Assembly (NCBI GenBank): GCA_023435705.1
Contig: JAEYRH010000009.1
Location: 62,001-126,000 of the forward strand
Origin: Bacillota bacterium
GTDB lineage: Bacteria > Bacillota > Clostridia > Christensenellales > UMGS416
Length of the DNA stretch: 64,000 nucleotides
Direction: 5' to 3'
The position numbers were made by a program, and so were the translations under genes. The notes under the pieces are model-generated. The model had not been told where the DNA came from. It did no database searches and was given only the letters and a program-made list of their open reading frames with translations. Of this stretch, positions 17,362 through 26,401 are shown one piece after another (position 1 is the first letter of the stretch; the number at the start of each line of letters is the position of its first letter).

Positions 17362-19137
17362 TCATTGGTTTGCGGGGACGCGGATGCACACGGTGGTCCC
17401 CACTTCCAATTCGCTTTGTATCTCGATGCCATACTCTTCACCGTAATACAGCCGGATACGCTCATTCACATTTTTCAGGCCCACCGAGCTTTGCTCGTTC
17501 TTGGGCTCCCGTTTCAGGATACCTTTCAACGCTTCGGGCTTGATGCCGTAGCCGTTGTCCGCCACCTGAAACATGATCGCGCCGCTGTCAAGCGCAGCGC
17601 TGATCCGGATGGTGCCCTTCTCCTGCAGGTTGGCCACACCGTGGTAGATCGCGTTTTCCAGGATCGGCTGCAGCACCAGCTTGAGCGTGCGCATGCCAAG
17701 CACACAGGGGTCTGCCTGAATGCTGTAGTCAAATTTGTTCTTATAGCGGATCTGCTGGATCGTCATATAGCTCCGGGCATGCTCCAGCTCGTCGGCCACA
17801 GTGATCACCTCGTTGCCCTTGCTGATGCTGATGCGGAAGAGCTTGGCCAGCGCGTTCACCATCACGGTGACGCCCTCATATTTCCTGTTTTCATTCATCC
17901 ACACGATGGAATCCAGAGTGTTATAGAGGAAATGGGGGTTGATCTGCGCCTGCAGCGCCTTGAGCTCGCTTTTGCGGATCTCCTCCTGCTCCTGGATGTT
18001 TTGCTCCATCAATTGCCGGATCCGGGCGATCATCAGGTTGAAGGTTCTGGAAAGGCGCTTGACCTCATCTTCGCCTTCTTCCTCCACACGGATGTCGAAA
18101 TTGCCGCTCTCCACCTTCTTCATCTGGTCTTCCAGGCGGATGATCGGCCTGGTGATCCTCTTGGAGATGAACAGAGACGCCGCCACCTCCAGCACCAGCA
18201 CCACCAGCGCGATGGCCAGGATGGAGTTGCCCAGAGAGACCCTGTCTGCTACCAGCTCGTTCACATAGCTGATGCCCGTGATCTTCCAGTGTGTAAAAGC
18301 CATGTCCTTGATGGTGAGCACCCGCCGCTCGCCCTGAAACAACTCCACATGGGAGCCGGGCGAACGGTTTAGTGTGTCCTGGATGTTTTCTGTCTTCAGC
18401 CCAAGATAGAGCAGCTGCTGCTGGGGGTGATAGATGATGTTGCCCATTGGGTCCACGATGTAGATGTAGCCCCTGGTGCCCAGGCTCACCTTGCTGCAGA
18501 GCTGCTCGATCGTGCTGAAGTTCATGTCCACGATTACCACGAAGGTTTCCGGGCCATTGGGGCCTTCTGCCATCACGCCTCTGCACAGCGACACCACCCA
18601 CGGCCGGTTGCCCTCATAGATCCTCTCCACGTGGGGCGGCAGGTAAATGTAATCTCCCGGATCGCTGACAGCCCTTTGAAACCACTCCTGCTCCGACACC
18701 CGGAATGTTTCATCATAACCGCCGGCGGGGTTGCTCACCAGCACATTGCCGGAGCGGTCATACACAGCCATGGAAACGATGTCCTCGCGGATGGAGGCGG
18801 TGGTTTCCAGCAGGTATTCCAGGCGGTCGCGGCTGTCCTGTGAGTTTTGGCTCAGGCGGCCGCAGATGGTCTCTGATATCTGCGACATGCCGGAGATGTA
18901 ATTTTCCAGGTTCAGGCTCACCTGGTCCAGCAGTTGCTGGGAGCTGGTGGCGGCGTTTCGCTCGGCTCCGGCTGAAAACACGCTGTAGAGCACACCGCTC
19001 AGCAGCATCATTGCCAGTGCCGCCACCGCCGTGAACGACAGGATGATCACCGTCTGTATGCTGCCCATTCGCACGCCGCCTTGCCGGAGCGCCTTTACCA
19101 TCCGGGAGAGCTTTGCGCGTTTCTGATTATGGCTCAT
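17362..19137 (-). CDS. Sensor histidine kinase, YesM/LytS-like
   Basis: 591-residue membrane kinase. Membrane helices at about 27-49 and 296-318 flank a large extracellular Cache-type sensor domain, followed by HAMP (about 319-370), the His_kinase motif INPHFLYN with phospho-acceptor His402, and an HATPase_c domain with the N box (LENAIYHG) and GYGIKPE. Its start overlaps the end of the regulator gene by 11 bases, so the pair is translationally coupled. It presumably senses a sugar directly or through the lipoprotein at 16371. Confidence 0.93.
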   Translation of the reverse strand: MSHNQKRAKLSRMVKALRQGGVRMGSIQTVIILSFTAVAALAMMLLSGVLYSVFSAGAERNAATSSQQLLDQVSLNLENYISGMSQISETICGRLSQNSQDSRDRLEYLLETTASIREDIVSMAVYDRSGNVLVSNPAGGYDETFRVSEQEWFQRAVSDPGDYIYLPPHVERIYEGNRPWVVSLCRGVMAEGPNGPETFVVIVDMNFSTIEQLCSKVSLGTRGYIYIVDPMGNIIYHPQQQLLYLGLKTENIQDTLNRSPGSHVELFQGERRVLTIKDMAFTHWKITGISYVNELVADRVSLGNSILAIALVVLVLEVAASLFISKRITRPIIRLEDQMKKVESGNFDIRVEEEGEDEVKRLSRTFNLMIARIRQLMEQNIQEQEEIRKSELKALQAQINPHFLYNTLDSIVWMNENRKYEGVTVMVNALAKLFRISISKGNEVITVADELEHARSYMTIQQIRYKNKFDYSIQADPCVLGMRTLKLVLQPILENAIYHGVANLQEKGTIRISAALDSGAIMFQVADNGYGIKPEALKGILKREPKNEQSSVGLKNVNERIRLYYGEEYGIEIQSELEVGTTVCIRVPANQ

Positions 19138-20761
19138 TGTCCCGTTTCGCTTTCATTTGGTTGCGGTATTCCCTGGGGGATACGCCATAATGCTTTTTAA
19201 AAAAATAGCTGAAATAATTGATGTCCGGATAGCCGATGCGCTCGGCGATCTCGGCGGTTTTGAGGTCGGAGCCAGCCAACAGGCTTGACGCTGCCTCCAG
19301 CCGCACGCGCACCAGGTGTTTGAGGAAGGATTCCCCGGCTTCCTTTTTAAAGATCATGTTGAGGTAGCTGGCGCTGATGTGCAGGTGATCGGCCAGCTTC
19401 TGCGCGGTCAGATCATCGTCGGCATAATGAACCTGGATGTATTCTCTTGCCTTGCCGAGGATCGACTTGCCGGAGGCCTGGTGGATCCCCCGGATGCGGC
19501 GGTTGATCGCCAGGCTCAGCCCAGTGAACCACTTCCTTGCCTTTTCCGGTGTGTCCAGGCCGGTGAGCTGGGCGTAGGGGTCCTGACCGGCACCCAGAGT
19601 GTCTGCCGGTTCCAGCCCATAGGCCCTCGCGACACGGGCAATGGCGGCAAACAGCTCCAAAAAGAAAAGGCGCTGATCCGTGGGGGCTGCCCGCATCTGC
19701 GACAAATCATGAAACTGCAAGTCGATGCCATCGGTGACTTCCTTGGCGCTGCCAAATTTCAGCAGAGACGCAAACACGCGCTCCCGGCCTTCGTCAAAGG
19801 AAAGCGTTTCTGCAGCCCCGAGCTCAATGTCCCTGTGGCAGATCACGCGGTTGCCGCCGGTCACAATGCGATACTCCAGCGCCGTGAGCGCCGCGCCAAA
19901 ACTCTCCCGGATGCGGTCCGGCGCAGAGGCAATGCCCCCAAGCCCGATGGTCACAGTGAATTTGTGGAACTTATCCACCGTCTGGCGGATCTCTTCCAGC
20001 ACCTGAATCACTTTATTTTCCACCGTCTGCGGGGTCTCCTGGTCAAACCCCAGCAGCACCGCCACCGATCCCTCGTGCAAAAAGGCTTCTCCGGCTCCAA
20101 GCCGGTTCAACACATCTCTGGCAGTGTCCAGCACCGCGATGGGGGCAAGGGCGCTGTTGACGCCGGCAAATGCGCTGCCCTCCGGGATCGGGTCATCCAC
20201 CCGGATGGCTGCCGCGGCGATCGCGCCGCCATGCAGGTTCACGCGCAGATCGGGCGAACCCTCCCATGGCCGTTGGGTTCCAGCGCTGCCGCACACCAGT
20301 GAGGAGAGGTATTTCTCACGGAGGATCGGCTGCGCGGCCTGATAGACGCGCCGGAGCCTGTCCATGTCTTCTTTCTCCGCCGCTTCATTGTCCAACTGGG
20401 CCTTCAGCTTTGCAAGCAAGCAGTCAATGTCGCTTGGCAGCACCGGCTTGAGCAAATACTCCGCCACGCCGTAACGGATGGCCTGCTGGGCAAACCGGAA
20501 ATCGTCAAAGCCGGTAAGGATTGCCGTTTTCACTGTGGGAAACCGTTCTCGAATCACGGAGGCCAACTCCAGGCCGGTCATCAGCGGCATCGTGATGTCG
20601 GTGATCACCACATCCGGCACGTCTTCCTCAATCAAGTCCAGCGCCTCGCGGCCATTCTCTGCCTGACGGGGCACGAAAAAACCAGACTTTCCCCAATCGA
20701 TGATGGTGGCGATTCCGGAGCGGACTTCCTCTTCGTCGTCTACGAGTATCGCTTTGTACAT
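19127..20761 (-). CDS. Response regulator, YesN family (REC plus AraC)
   Basis: 544-residue transcription factor. The receiver domain at residues 1-125 has the acidic pair DD at 8-9, phospho-acceptor Asp55 and the LLKPV lysine; a long middle region follows; the C-terminal AraC domain has two helix-turn-helix units (LADHLHISASYLNMIFKKEAGESF and AERIGYPDINYFSYFFKK). It is the partner of the kinase at 17362 and probably activates the importer operon at 15906. A start at 20761 is used; no better alternative was seen. Confidence 0.93.
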   Translation of the reverse strand: MYKAILVDDEEEVRSGIATIIDWGKSGFFVPRQAENGREALDLIEEDVPDVVITDITMPLMTGLELASVIRERFPTVKTAILTGFDDFRFAQQAIRYGVAEYLLKPVLPSDIDCLLAKLKAQLDNEAAEKEDMDRLRRVYQAAQPILREKYLSSLVCGSAGTQRPWEGSPDLRVNLHGGAIAAAAIRVDDPIPEGSAFAGVNSALAPIAVLDTARDVLNRLGAGEAFLHEGSVAVLLGFDQETPQTVENKVIQVLEEIRQTVDKFHKFTVTIGLGGIASAPDRIRESFGAALTALEYRIVTGGNRVICHRDIELGAAETLSFDEGRERVFASLLKFGSAKEVTDGIDLQFHDLSQMRAAPTDQRLFFLELFAAIARVARAYGLEPADTLGAGQDPYAQLTGLDTPEKARKWFTGLSLAINRRIRGIHQASGKSILGKAREYIQVHYADDDLTAQKLADHLHISASYLNMIFKKEAGESFLKHLVRVRLEAASSLLAGSDLKTAEIAERIGYPDINYFSYFFKKHYGVSPREYRNQMKAKRDNEP

Positions 20762-21073
20762 CGCTGTTTCTCCACGGGTGTGTGTATAGCCATTATATCA
20801 TCTGTTGCAAATATGTAAAATTGCTCGGACGGGGGATTCCCATCCCCCGCCGAAGCCACCCCCTGGCTCCATCTTGAACAATCATCTTGTTTGGCCATGT
20901 GCCGAGGACAGCCGCCACATGGCCTTCACACTGTTTGTTTCTTTCTGAATTTTACAAAAAGTCACTGCGGTGGACGTTTATTTCTTCTCTCATTATACCG
21001 TGTGCCGCCAGCGGATGAACCGCTTTGGCGGCTACATGCAATAGTTTCCTTTCCAGGATTTATTAATAATTTT
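20762..21073. other. Gene-free region upstream of the YesN-type regulator
   Basis: No coding sequence is supported. It holds a short perfect hairpin (GGGGGATTCCCATCCCCC, about 20829-20846) and AT-rich sequence that should contain the minus-strand promoter of the regulator gene; a clean -35/-10 pair was not identified. Confidence 0.4.
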
Positions 21074-21100
21074 AAGGCGGCTGATGGAATCAGCCGCCTT
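21074..21100 (-). terminator. Hairpin at the end of the oxidoreductase operon
   Basis: A perfect 12-base-pair stem (AAGGCGGCTGAT and its complement, loop GGA) sits 18 bases beyond the aldo/keto reductase stop. The T run is short on both strands, so termination may be partial. Confidence 0.6.
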
Positions 21101-21117
21101 TCATGATATGTAAAGTT

Positions 21118-22170
21118 TTACCGGATCCTGCCGTGGGCGGAGTTTTCATAATAGTCAGGGTTGTAGCCCAGTTTCTGGAGCACTGGCTCGCTGGCTTCAT
21201 CCAGCTTTTGGATGACAGCATCGGTCAAAACTAGATCTGCTGCTGCCAGGTTTTCGAGGAGCTGATGCACCCTTCGCGCACCCACCAGCGCGCAGCCGAT
21301 CCCGGGCTTGGCCAGCGCCCACGCAATGGAGAGCTGCGCCATCGAAACGCCCAGCTCCTGCGCGGTCTGCTGCACCTGTGCCACCGTCGCAAACACCTCA
21401 GTTTCCGCGCCTTGCTCGTGGTGTCGGGATGTGCCCTGGCCGCGCTCCTGGGCAAAGTGGCGGGAGTGGGCCTGATGGGGCCGTACTTCCTCCACAGTTG
21501 CATAGACACCGGCGAGCAAACCCTGCTGCAACGTCATCGAGGCGATGACCGAGATCCCGTTGGCCTCACAAAAAGGCGCGATCTCCTTTTCAATGGCCCT
21601 TGAAACCAGGTTGTAGGGCAGCTCGTTCACGGTGATCACAGCACCGGTTGCGAGGGCTTCCTTCATCTGCTGCACACCGAAGTTGCTCACGCCAATCTCG
21701 CGGATCTTGCCTTCCTTGCGGAGTGCCATCAGTGTGTCAAACGCCTCTGGCACAGAGGGTGGATTGGCGATGATCTCCGGATTATCAGTGAAATGCTGGA
21801 TCGATTTCGGGGAGATCGGCCAATGCAGCATGTAGATGTCCAGGTGGTCGGTGCCCAGGCGCTGGAGGCTGGCTTCACAATGGGCTCTAAGGTCCGCGGG
21901 CCTTGCGTTGGACGGGCTGATCTTGGAGCAGATCACCGCTTCGTCGCGCCTGCCCTTCAGAGCCAGGCCGAGGGCTGTTTCGCTGGCACCATCGTTATAC
22001 ATTTCCGCTGTGTCAAACAGGAAAGTGCCTTTGTCCAGCGCGGCGTGCACAACGGCGTCCACTTCGTTCTGGCTTTGCGCTCCCCAGTAGCCGCCGCCGC
22101 CATAGGCCCAGCAGCCGATGCCGATGGGGTGCACAGAAATGCCCGATTGACCAAGTTTTCGCAAGTTCAT
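21118..22170 (-). CDS. Aldo/keto reductase
   Basis: 350-residue NADPH-dependent TIM-barrel oxidoreductase. The Asp/Tyr pair (FDTAEMY), the catalytic Lys (ICSKISP) and His (MLHWP) form the usual tetrad, and the C-terminal GCALVGARR fits the cofactor phosphate loop. The ATG at 22170 is preceded by GGGGA at good spacing; a TTG two codons upstream overlaps the preceding stop. It is the last gene of a three-gene minus-strand operon of carbohydrate-type dehydrogenases, so a sugar, keto-sugar or polyol substrate is likely. Confidence 0.92.
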   Translation of the reverse strand: MNLRKLGQSGISVHPIGIGCWAYGGGGYWGAQSQNEVDAVVHAALDKGTFLFDTAEMYNDGASETALGLALKGRRDEAVICSKISPSNARPADLRAHCEASLQRLGTDHLDIYMLHWPISPKSIQHFTDNPEIIANPPSVPEAFDTLMALRKEGKIREIGVSNFGVQQMKEALATGAVITVNELPYNLVSRAIEKEIAPFCEANGISVIASMTLQQGLLAGVYATVEEVRPHQAHSRHFAQERGQGTSRHHEQGAETEVFATVAQVQQTAQELGVSMAQLSIAWALAKPGIGCALVGARRVHQLLENLAAADLVLTDAVIQKLDEASEPVLQKLGYNPDYYENSAHGRIR

Positions 22171-22172
22171 GT

Positions 22173-23300
22173 TCAAAATCCCCTTTTCAGCCTGCCGTCA
22201 AAATCCTCCTGGTTCTCAGGCACAAGGGGGAATTTGATCACTGCCTTATCTCTTGTGGAGCGATAGATCGCCGTGAACAGCTCCACGGTCTTGCGGCCTT
22301 CCTGCCCGTCCAGCAGCGGTTTGGTTCCGCTCAGGATTGCCCGCAGAAAATCCTCAATCTGCCGTTCGTGATAATACTGCATCGGGTCCACGCTGTGGAA
22401 AAACGCCGAGTCCTCCTGCTTCCATTGCTCCAGCAGGTGCTCCTCACCGCGGACGGTCCAAAGGTCATTGACTGGCGGCTCCAGGATGTTGGACATGCCG
22501 GCGATGAACATGGCCCCGCCGTCGGTCTGAACGCCGACGGACGCCCCGTTTTCGCCGTGGACGTGCACTTTGCCGTAGAGCGCCGGGTTCTGGCTGTTGC
22601 TCACGATGATGTTGCCCACGCCGCCGTTTTTGAACCGGATCACGGCCACCGCTGTGTCTTCTACTTCAATATATGGGTGGTTGAGGTTAGTCCAGCAACC
22701 GTACAATTCGTCAATCGGCCCCATGAACCACTGCAGCAGGTCCAGCTGATGGGGGGCCTGGTTCACCAGCACCCCGCCGCCTTCGCCTTTCCAGGTGCCG
22801 CGCCACGGGTCGCTTTGATAATAAGCCTCGTCCCGCCAGCCCAGCATGTTCACCGTGCCCAGGATTGGCCGGCCAATCTTTCCTTCGTCAATCGCCTTGC
22901 GGATCCTCATCACCGGCGCGTAGAAGCGCCTTTGGCAGACGGTGCCCAGTGTCACGCCGTTTTTGGCGGCGGCTCCGATCATCCTGTCGCAATCCTCCAG
23001 CGACGAAGCCAGCGGCTTTTCCACCAGCACATGGAGCTTTGCCTCCGCCGCGCGGATGGCCGCGCCAGCGTGGATGGGGTGGGGGGTGCAGATGCTCACT
23101 GCCTCCACACCGGCGCCCGCAGCCATTTCCTCTATGCTGGTATATGCCTTCACGCCATATTGCTCGCTAAATGCCCTTGCCCTGCCGATGTCGCTGTCAC
23201 ATACAGCGGTGAAGACCGACTCGGGGAGGCTTGCAAGCGCCTTGGCGTGCATGTGGCCCACTTTCCCGCAGCCGACAATTGCTGTTTTAACTCTGTTCAT
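22173..23300 (-). CDS. Gfo/Idh/MocA-family oxidoreductase
   Basis: 375-residue NAD(P)-dependent sugar or inositol dehydrogenase-like protein. It has the N-terminal Rossmann motif VGCGKVGHMHAKAL, the conserved VEKPLA lysine motif near residue 95, and the active-site stretch GGGVLVNQAPHQLDLLQW with the usual histidine. A 20-base gap separates it from the upstream alcohol dehydrogenase. Family members oxidise or epimerise cyclic polyols and sugars; the exact substrate cannot be told. Confidence 0.93.
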   Translation of the reverse strand: MNRVKTAIVGCGKVGHMHAKALASLPESVFTAVCDSDIGRARAFSEQYGVKAYTSIEEMAAGAGVEAVSICTPHPIHAGAAIRAAEAKLHVLVEKPLASSLEDCDRMIGAAAKNGVTLGTVCQRRFYAPVMRIRKAIDEGKIGRPILGTVNMLGWRDEAYYQSDPWRGTWKGEGGGVLVNQAPHQLDLLQWFMGPIDELYGCWTNLNHPYIEVEDTAVAVIRFKNGGVGNIIVSNSQNPALYGKVHVHGENGASVGVQTDGGAMFIAGMSNILEPPVNDLWTVRGEEHLLEQWKQEDSAFFHSVDPMQYYHERQIEDFLRAILSGTKPLLDGQEGRKTVELFTAIYRSTRDKAVIKFPLVPENQEDFDGRLKRGF

Positions 23301-23320
23301 CCCAACGTTCTCCTTGTGTT

Positions 23321-24352
23321 TTATGGCCGGAGGATCACTTTCATCAAGCCGGGCTCACCCCGTTGCAGCCGTTCAAACCAGGACTGGCCCTCGGATAGCG
23401 GAGCCACGGCGCTGATGAAGGAATCCACATCCACCTTGCTGTTTGCGATCAGATCCAGGCAGTCGGGATATTCCCCGGCAGACGCGCAGGACCCATAAAG
23501 CGTTATCTGGCGGGTCACCACCTGCTGCAGCGGGAAATCCACCACGGGCTTCAGGTTGCCGACCAGCGTGAGCGACCCGCCCTTGCGCAGCGCGGCGATG
23601 GCGGTTTGCAGCGTGGGCGCGATCCCAACCACCTCGAAGGCCACATCCGCCCCGCGTCCTTGCGTCGCCTGCTGTATCTTTGCGATAAGCTCCGGGTCAT
23701 CGGCTTTCAACGCCACATCGGCACCAAAGCGCCGGGCCAGCTCCAGCTTCTCCTGCGCGAGATCGACAGCGATTATCTTGCCGCAGCCCGCCGCCTTCAG
23801 CAGCTGCAGGATGAGCAGCCCGATCATCCCGGCTCCGACCACCAGGGCTGAGCAATAAAGCGGCATGGGCGCTCTGCTCACGGCGTGAAACGCCACCGAC
23901 AGCGGCTCGACCATCGCGGCCTGTTCAAAGGAAACCTCGTCCGGCAGATGATACAGAATGTGCTGCGGCACGCTGACGAGCTCGGCAAAGGCGCCGTTCA
24001 TCCGGTAGTCTCCGCAGGACACGCCGAGCACCCGCCGGTTGTCGCACAGATTCACCTCGCCCCGCCGGCAGTGAAAGCATTTGCCGCAATAAACCGTGGA
24101 ATCAAAGGTCACCCTGTCGCCGGGCTCAAACCCCTTCACGTTTGCGCCTGCCGCCTCAATGACACCGGACGCCTCATGGCCCATCACCACCGGCGGGATC
24201 CGCCTGCCGGTGCTGCCGTCCATGCCATGCACGTCGCTGCCGCAAATCGCGCAGGCCTTCACCCGCACGAGCACATCCTCCGGCCCGATCTGAGGATTTG
24301 GGATATCCTCATAGACAAATTCGTTGTATTGCTTCAAAACCAACGCCTTCAT
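23321..24352 (-). CDS. Zinc-dependent medium-chain alcohol/polyol dehydrogenase
   Basis: 343-residue NAD(P)-dependent dehydrogenase similar in layout to sorbitol and galactitol-phosphate dehydrogenases. The catalytic zinc ligands are in ACAICGSDVHG and MGHEASG; the structural zinc lobe CGKCFHCRRGEVNLC keeps all four cysteines; the cofactor motif is VVGAGMIGLL. The ATG at 24352 follows GGGAGCAGGC; a longer in-frame start seven codons upstream is unsupported. It is the first gene of the minus-strand operon, divergent from the sensor kinase at 24586. Confidence 0.93.
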   Translation of the reverse strand: MKALVLKQYNEFVYEDIPNPQIGPEDVLVRVKACAICGSDVHGMDGSTGRRIPPVVMGHEASGVIEAAGANVKGFEPGDRVTFDSTVYCGKCFHCRRGEVNLCDNRRVLGVSCGDYRMNGAFAELVSVPQHILYHLPDEVSFEQAAMVEPLSVAFHAVSRAPMPLYCSALVVGAGMIGLLILQLLKAAGCGKIIAVDLAQEKLELARRFGADVALKADDPELIAKIQQATQGRGADVAFEVVGIAPTLQTAIAALRKGGSLTLVGNLKPVVDFPLQQVVTRQITLYGSCASAGEYPDCLDLIANSKVDVDSFISAVAPLSEGQSWFERLQRGEPGLMKVILRP

Positions 24353-24428
24353 ATGCCTGCTCCCAGTCTTCATATTTTCTGTTGTTCATCCATGCCTATT
24401 CTGCCTGATGATTATACCATAGATGCCT

Positions 24429-24454
24429 GGATGAATACGCACTCTAATTCATCC
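24429..24454. promoter_or_regulatory. Inverted repeat in the divergent intergenic region (possible operator)
   Basis: GGATGAAT (24429-24436) and ATTCATCC (24447-24454) form a perfect 8-base inverted repeat with a 10-base spacer. It lies between the divergent dehydrogenase operon and the kinase/regulator genes, next to a minus-strand TATAAT (24411-24416). Confidence 0.45.
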
Positions 24455-24488
24455 GGGAGCCCGGCAATCGTTAAAAAGGTCAGACTGC

Positions 24489-24517
24489 TTGACTTCATTT
24501 TTACGAACCCATATACT
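24489..24517 (+). promoter_or_regulatory. Sigma-A-type promoter for the kinase/regulator genes
   Basis: TTGACT at 24489-24494 and TATACT at 24512-24517 are separated by exactly 17 bases. The predicted transcript starts near 24524, about 60 bases before the kinase start. Confidence 0.75.
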
Positions 24518-24585
24518 TTGATTCAATTTCATTGATAAATAGTTGTATTTGCTCAAATCTGAGGCTGATGCAGAAGGTCAACACA

Positions 24586-26397
24586 ATGGCACGGTTGTTT
24601 CGCAGTTTGTTCAACGACATCTCGCTGAAAAACAAGGTGTTCCTCTTCAACGGGCTTGTCATCATACTGTCTCTGTTTTCCCTTGGTTTTTTCGCGACAA
24701 GCATCGCTTCCGGCGCGATCATTGACAAGGCGGAGAAAAGCTCCTCCAGGGAGCTGGAGCTTATCGACCGGAACCTGGACACGATGATGCGCAGCTATGA
24801 GGATTATATCCGGGTGATCGCGACGGACTACAGGCTTCAGGATCTGCTGCTCAAATCCACACAAAGTGCCAATCAGGCAGATGCCACGCTGAAGGTGCAG
24901 CAGATCAGGTCCACACTTTCCGACATCATGAGCAACATTGTTTCCCCCAACACCCAGGTGATCTCCACGGCTGTGCTGTCTCAATCCCGGCAGGTGCTTT
25001 ATTATAACGCAATCTATATCAGCAGGCTTGGCGCGGTGTTTGGCGATGACTTTCTGGATAAGGTGATTGAGCAGCAGACCCCCGTTTGGACGGGTCTGTT
25101 CCTCCTGGAGTTTAACGACAGGGTGAACCCGGAAAACTCCATTGCCGTTGCGAAGCTTGTCATCGATAAAAACCTGGGCACGAAGACCGGGGTTGTGGTT
25201 CTGTTTATCAGTGAAAAAAACATTTCCAAGATCTTTCCCGACCAGCGAAAGAATTCCCACGACAGCTATTACATCGTTGACCAAAGCGGCAGTGTGATTT
25301 CATCGGTAAACAAGTCAAATCTGAACAAGCCGCTGGATGCCGTGCTCGGCATCAGGAAGGATGAGTATAACACCCTGATGAAGCAGGGCCGCGTCATCAC
25401 CAAGCAAGGCAACAAGGATTTTCTGCTTTCCATGCAGCGGTCCGACAAGCTGGGGTGGCAGGTGGTCAGCTCCGTGTCGCTGGAGGAGATCACATCTGAA
25501 AATGCCAAGATCCAGTCGGTCATCGTCATCGGCGGGATCATCTGCCTGGCATTTGCCTTCGGAGTGTCCTACCTGATTTCGCACACGGTGACCAAGCCAG
25601 TGCACAAGCTGGCGGGCAATATGACCGCCGTCCGCGATGGAGACATGAGCATTCGGGCGGATACGGAGATCCATGGCGAGCTGGGGATCCTGGCCAACGG
25701 CTTCAATGAGCTGATGGATAAAATCCAGGGCCTTCTTCAGGCGGTCCTGTCTGAGCAGAAAACGCGCAGGGAATTTGAGTTTATGCTGATCCAGTCGCAG
25801 ATCAAACCCCACTTCCTCTACAATTCGCTGGAAACGATCATTTCGCTGAACAAGCTTGGCCGCTATGACGACGCCATCAGCATCGCCAAGTCGCTGGCCA
25901 ATTTTTACCGGTCCTCCCTGAGCAAGGGCGGAGACATGATCAGGATCGCCGAGGAAGTGAGCATGACCTCCAACTATCTGGCGATCCAGAAGATGCGGTA
26001 TTCCAACTACATGGAATACAGCATCAACATCCAGGATGAAATCAAAGACCTGGAAATCCCGAAGCTCACGCTCCAGCCGCTGGTGGAAAACAGCATCTAT
26101 CACGGCCTGAAGCTTAAAGATGGCGTGGGCCGCCTGGAAATCAACGGGTATTTGTCTGAGTCCGGAGATGTCTGCATCGAGGTGTATGACGACGGCGCCG
26201 GCATCCCCGAGGACAAGATCAACGTGCTGCTGGAAAAGTCAATGTTCAACGGGAAGAGCGAGGATTTCGGGCTTGCCAGTGTCAACAACCGGATCAAGCT
26301 GCTGTATGGAACCAACTATGGCATACAAATTCAAAGCGAGCTGGGCAGCTTCACAAAGGTAACGCTGACCATCCCGGCCTCAAAGCTGAAAGGATAA
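24586..26397 (+). CDS. Sensor histidine kinase, YesM-like
   Basis: 603-residue membrane kinase: first membrane helix about residues 17-39, Cache-like extracellular sensor region, second helix about 305-330, HAMP, the kinase motif IKPHFLYN with His409, and an HATPase_c domain with LVENSIYHG and DDGAGIPED. The ATG at 24586 has AGAAGG eight bases upstream; earlier in-frame ATGs at 24568 and an alternative at 24532 are possible. It is followed after 4 bases by its regulator. It presumably reports the presence of the solute handled by the importer encoded at 28158-31385. Confidence 0.92.
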   Translation: MARLFRSLFNDISLKNKVFLFNGLVIILSLFSLGFFATSIASGAIIDKAEKSSSRELELIDRNLDTMMRSYEDYIRVIATDYRLQDLLLKSTQSANQADATLKVQQIRSTLSDIMSNIVSPNTQVISTAVLSQSRQVLYYNAIYISRLGAVFGDDFLDKVIEQQTPVWTGLFLLEFNDRVNPENSIAVAKLVIDKNLGTKTGVVVLFISEKNISKIFPDQRKNSHDSYYIVDQSGSVISSVNKSNLNKPLDAVLGIRKDEYNTLMKQGRVITKQGNKDFLLSMQRSDKLGWQVVSSVSLEEITSENAKIQSVIVIGGIICLAFAFGVSYLISHTVTKPVHKLAGNMTAVRDGDMSIRADTEIHGELGILANGFNELMDKIQGLLQAVLSEQKTRREFEFMLIQSQIKPHFLYNSLETIISLNKLGRYDDAISIAKSLANFYRSSLSKGGDMIRIAEEVSMTSNYLAIQKMRYSNYMEYSINIQDEIKDLEIPKLTLQPLVENSIYHGLKLKDGVGRLEINGYLSESGDVCIEVYDDGAGIPEDKINVLLEKSMFNGKSEDFGLASVNNRIKLLYGTNYGIQIQSELGSFTKVTLTIPASKLKG

Positions 26398-26401
26398 CGC
26401 G

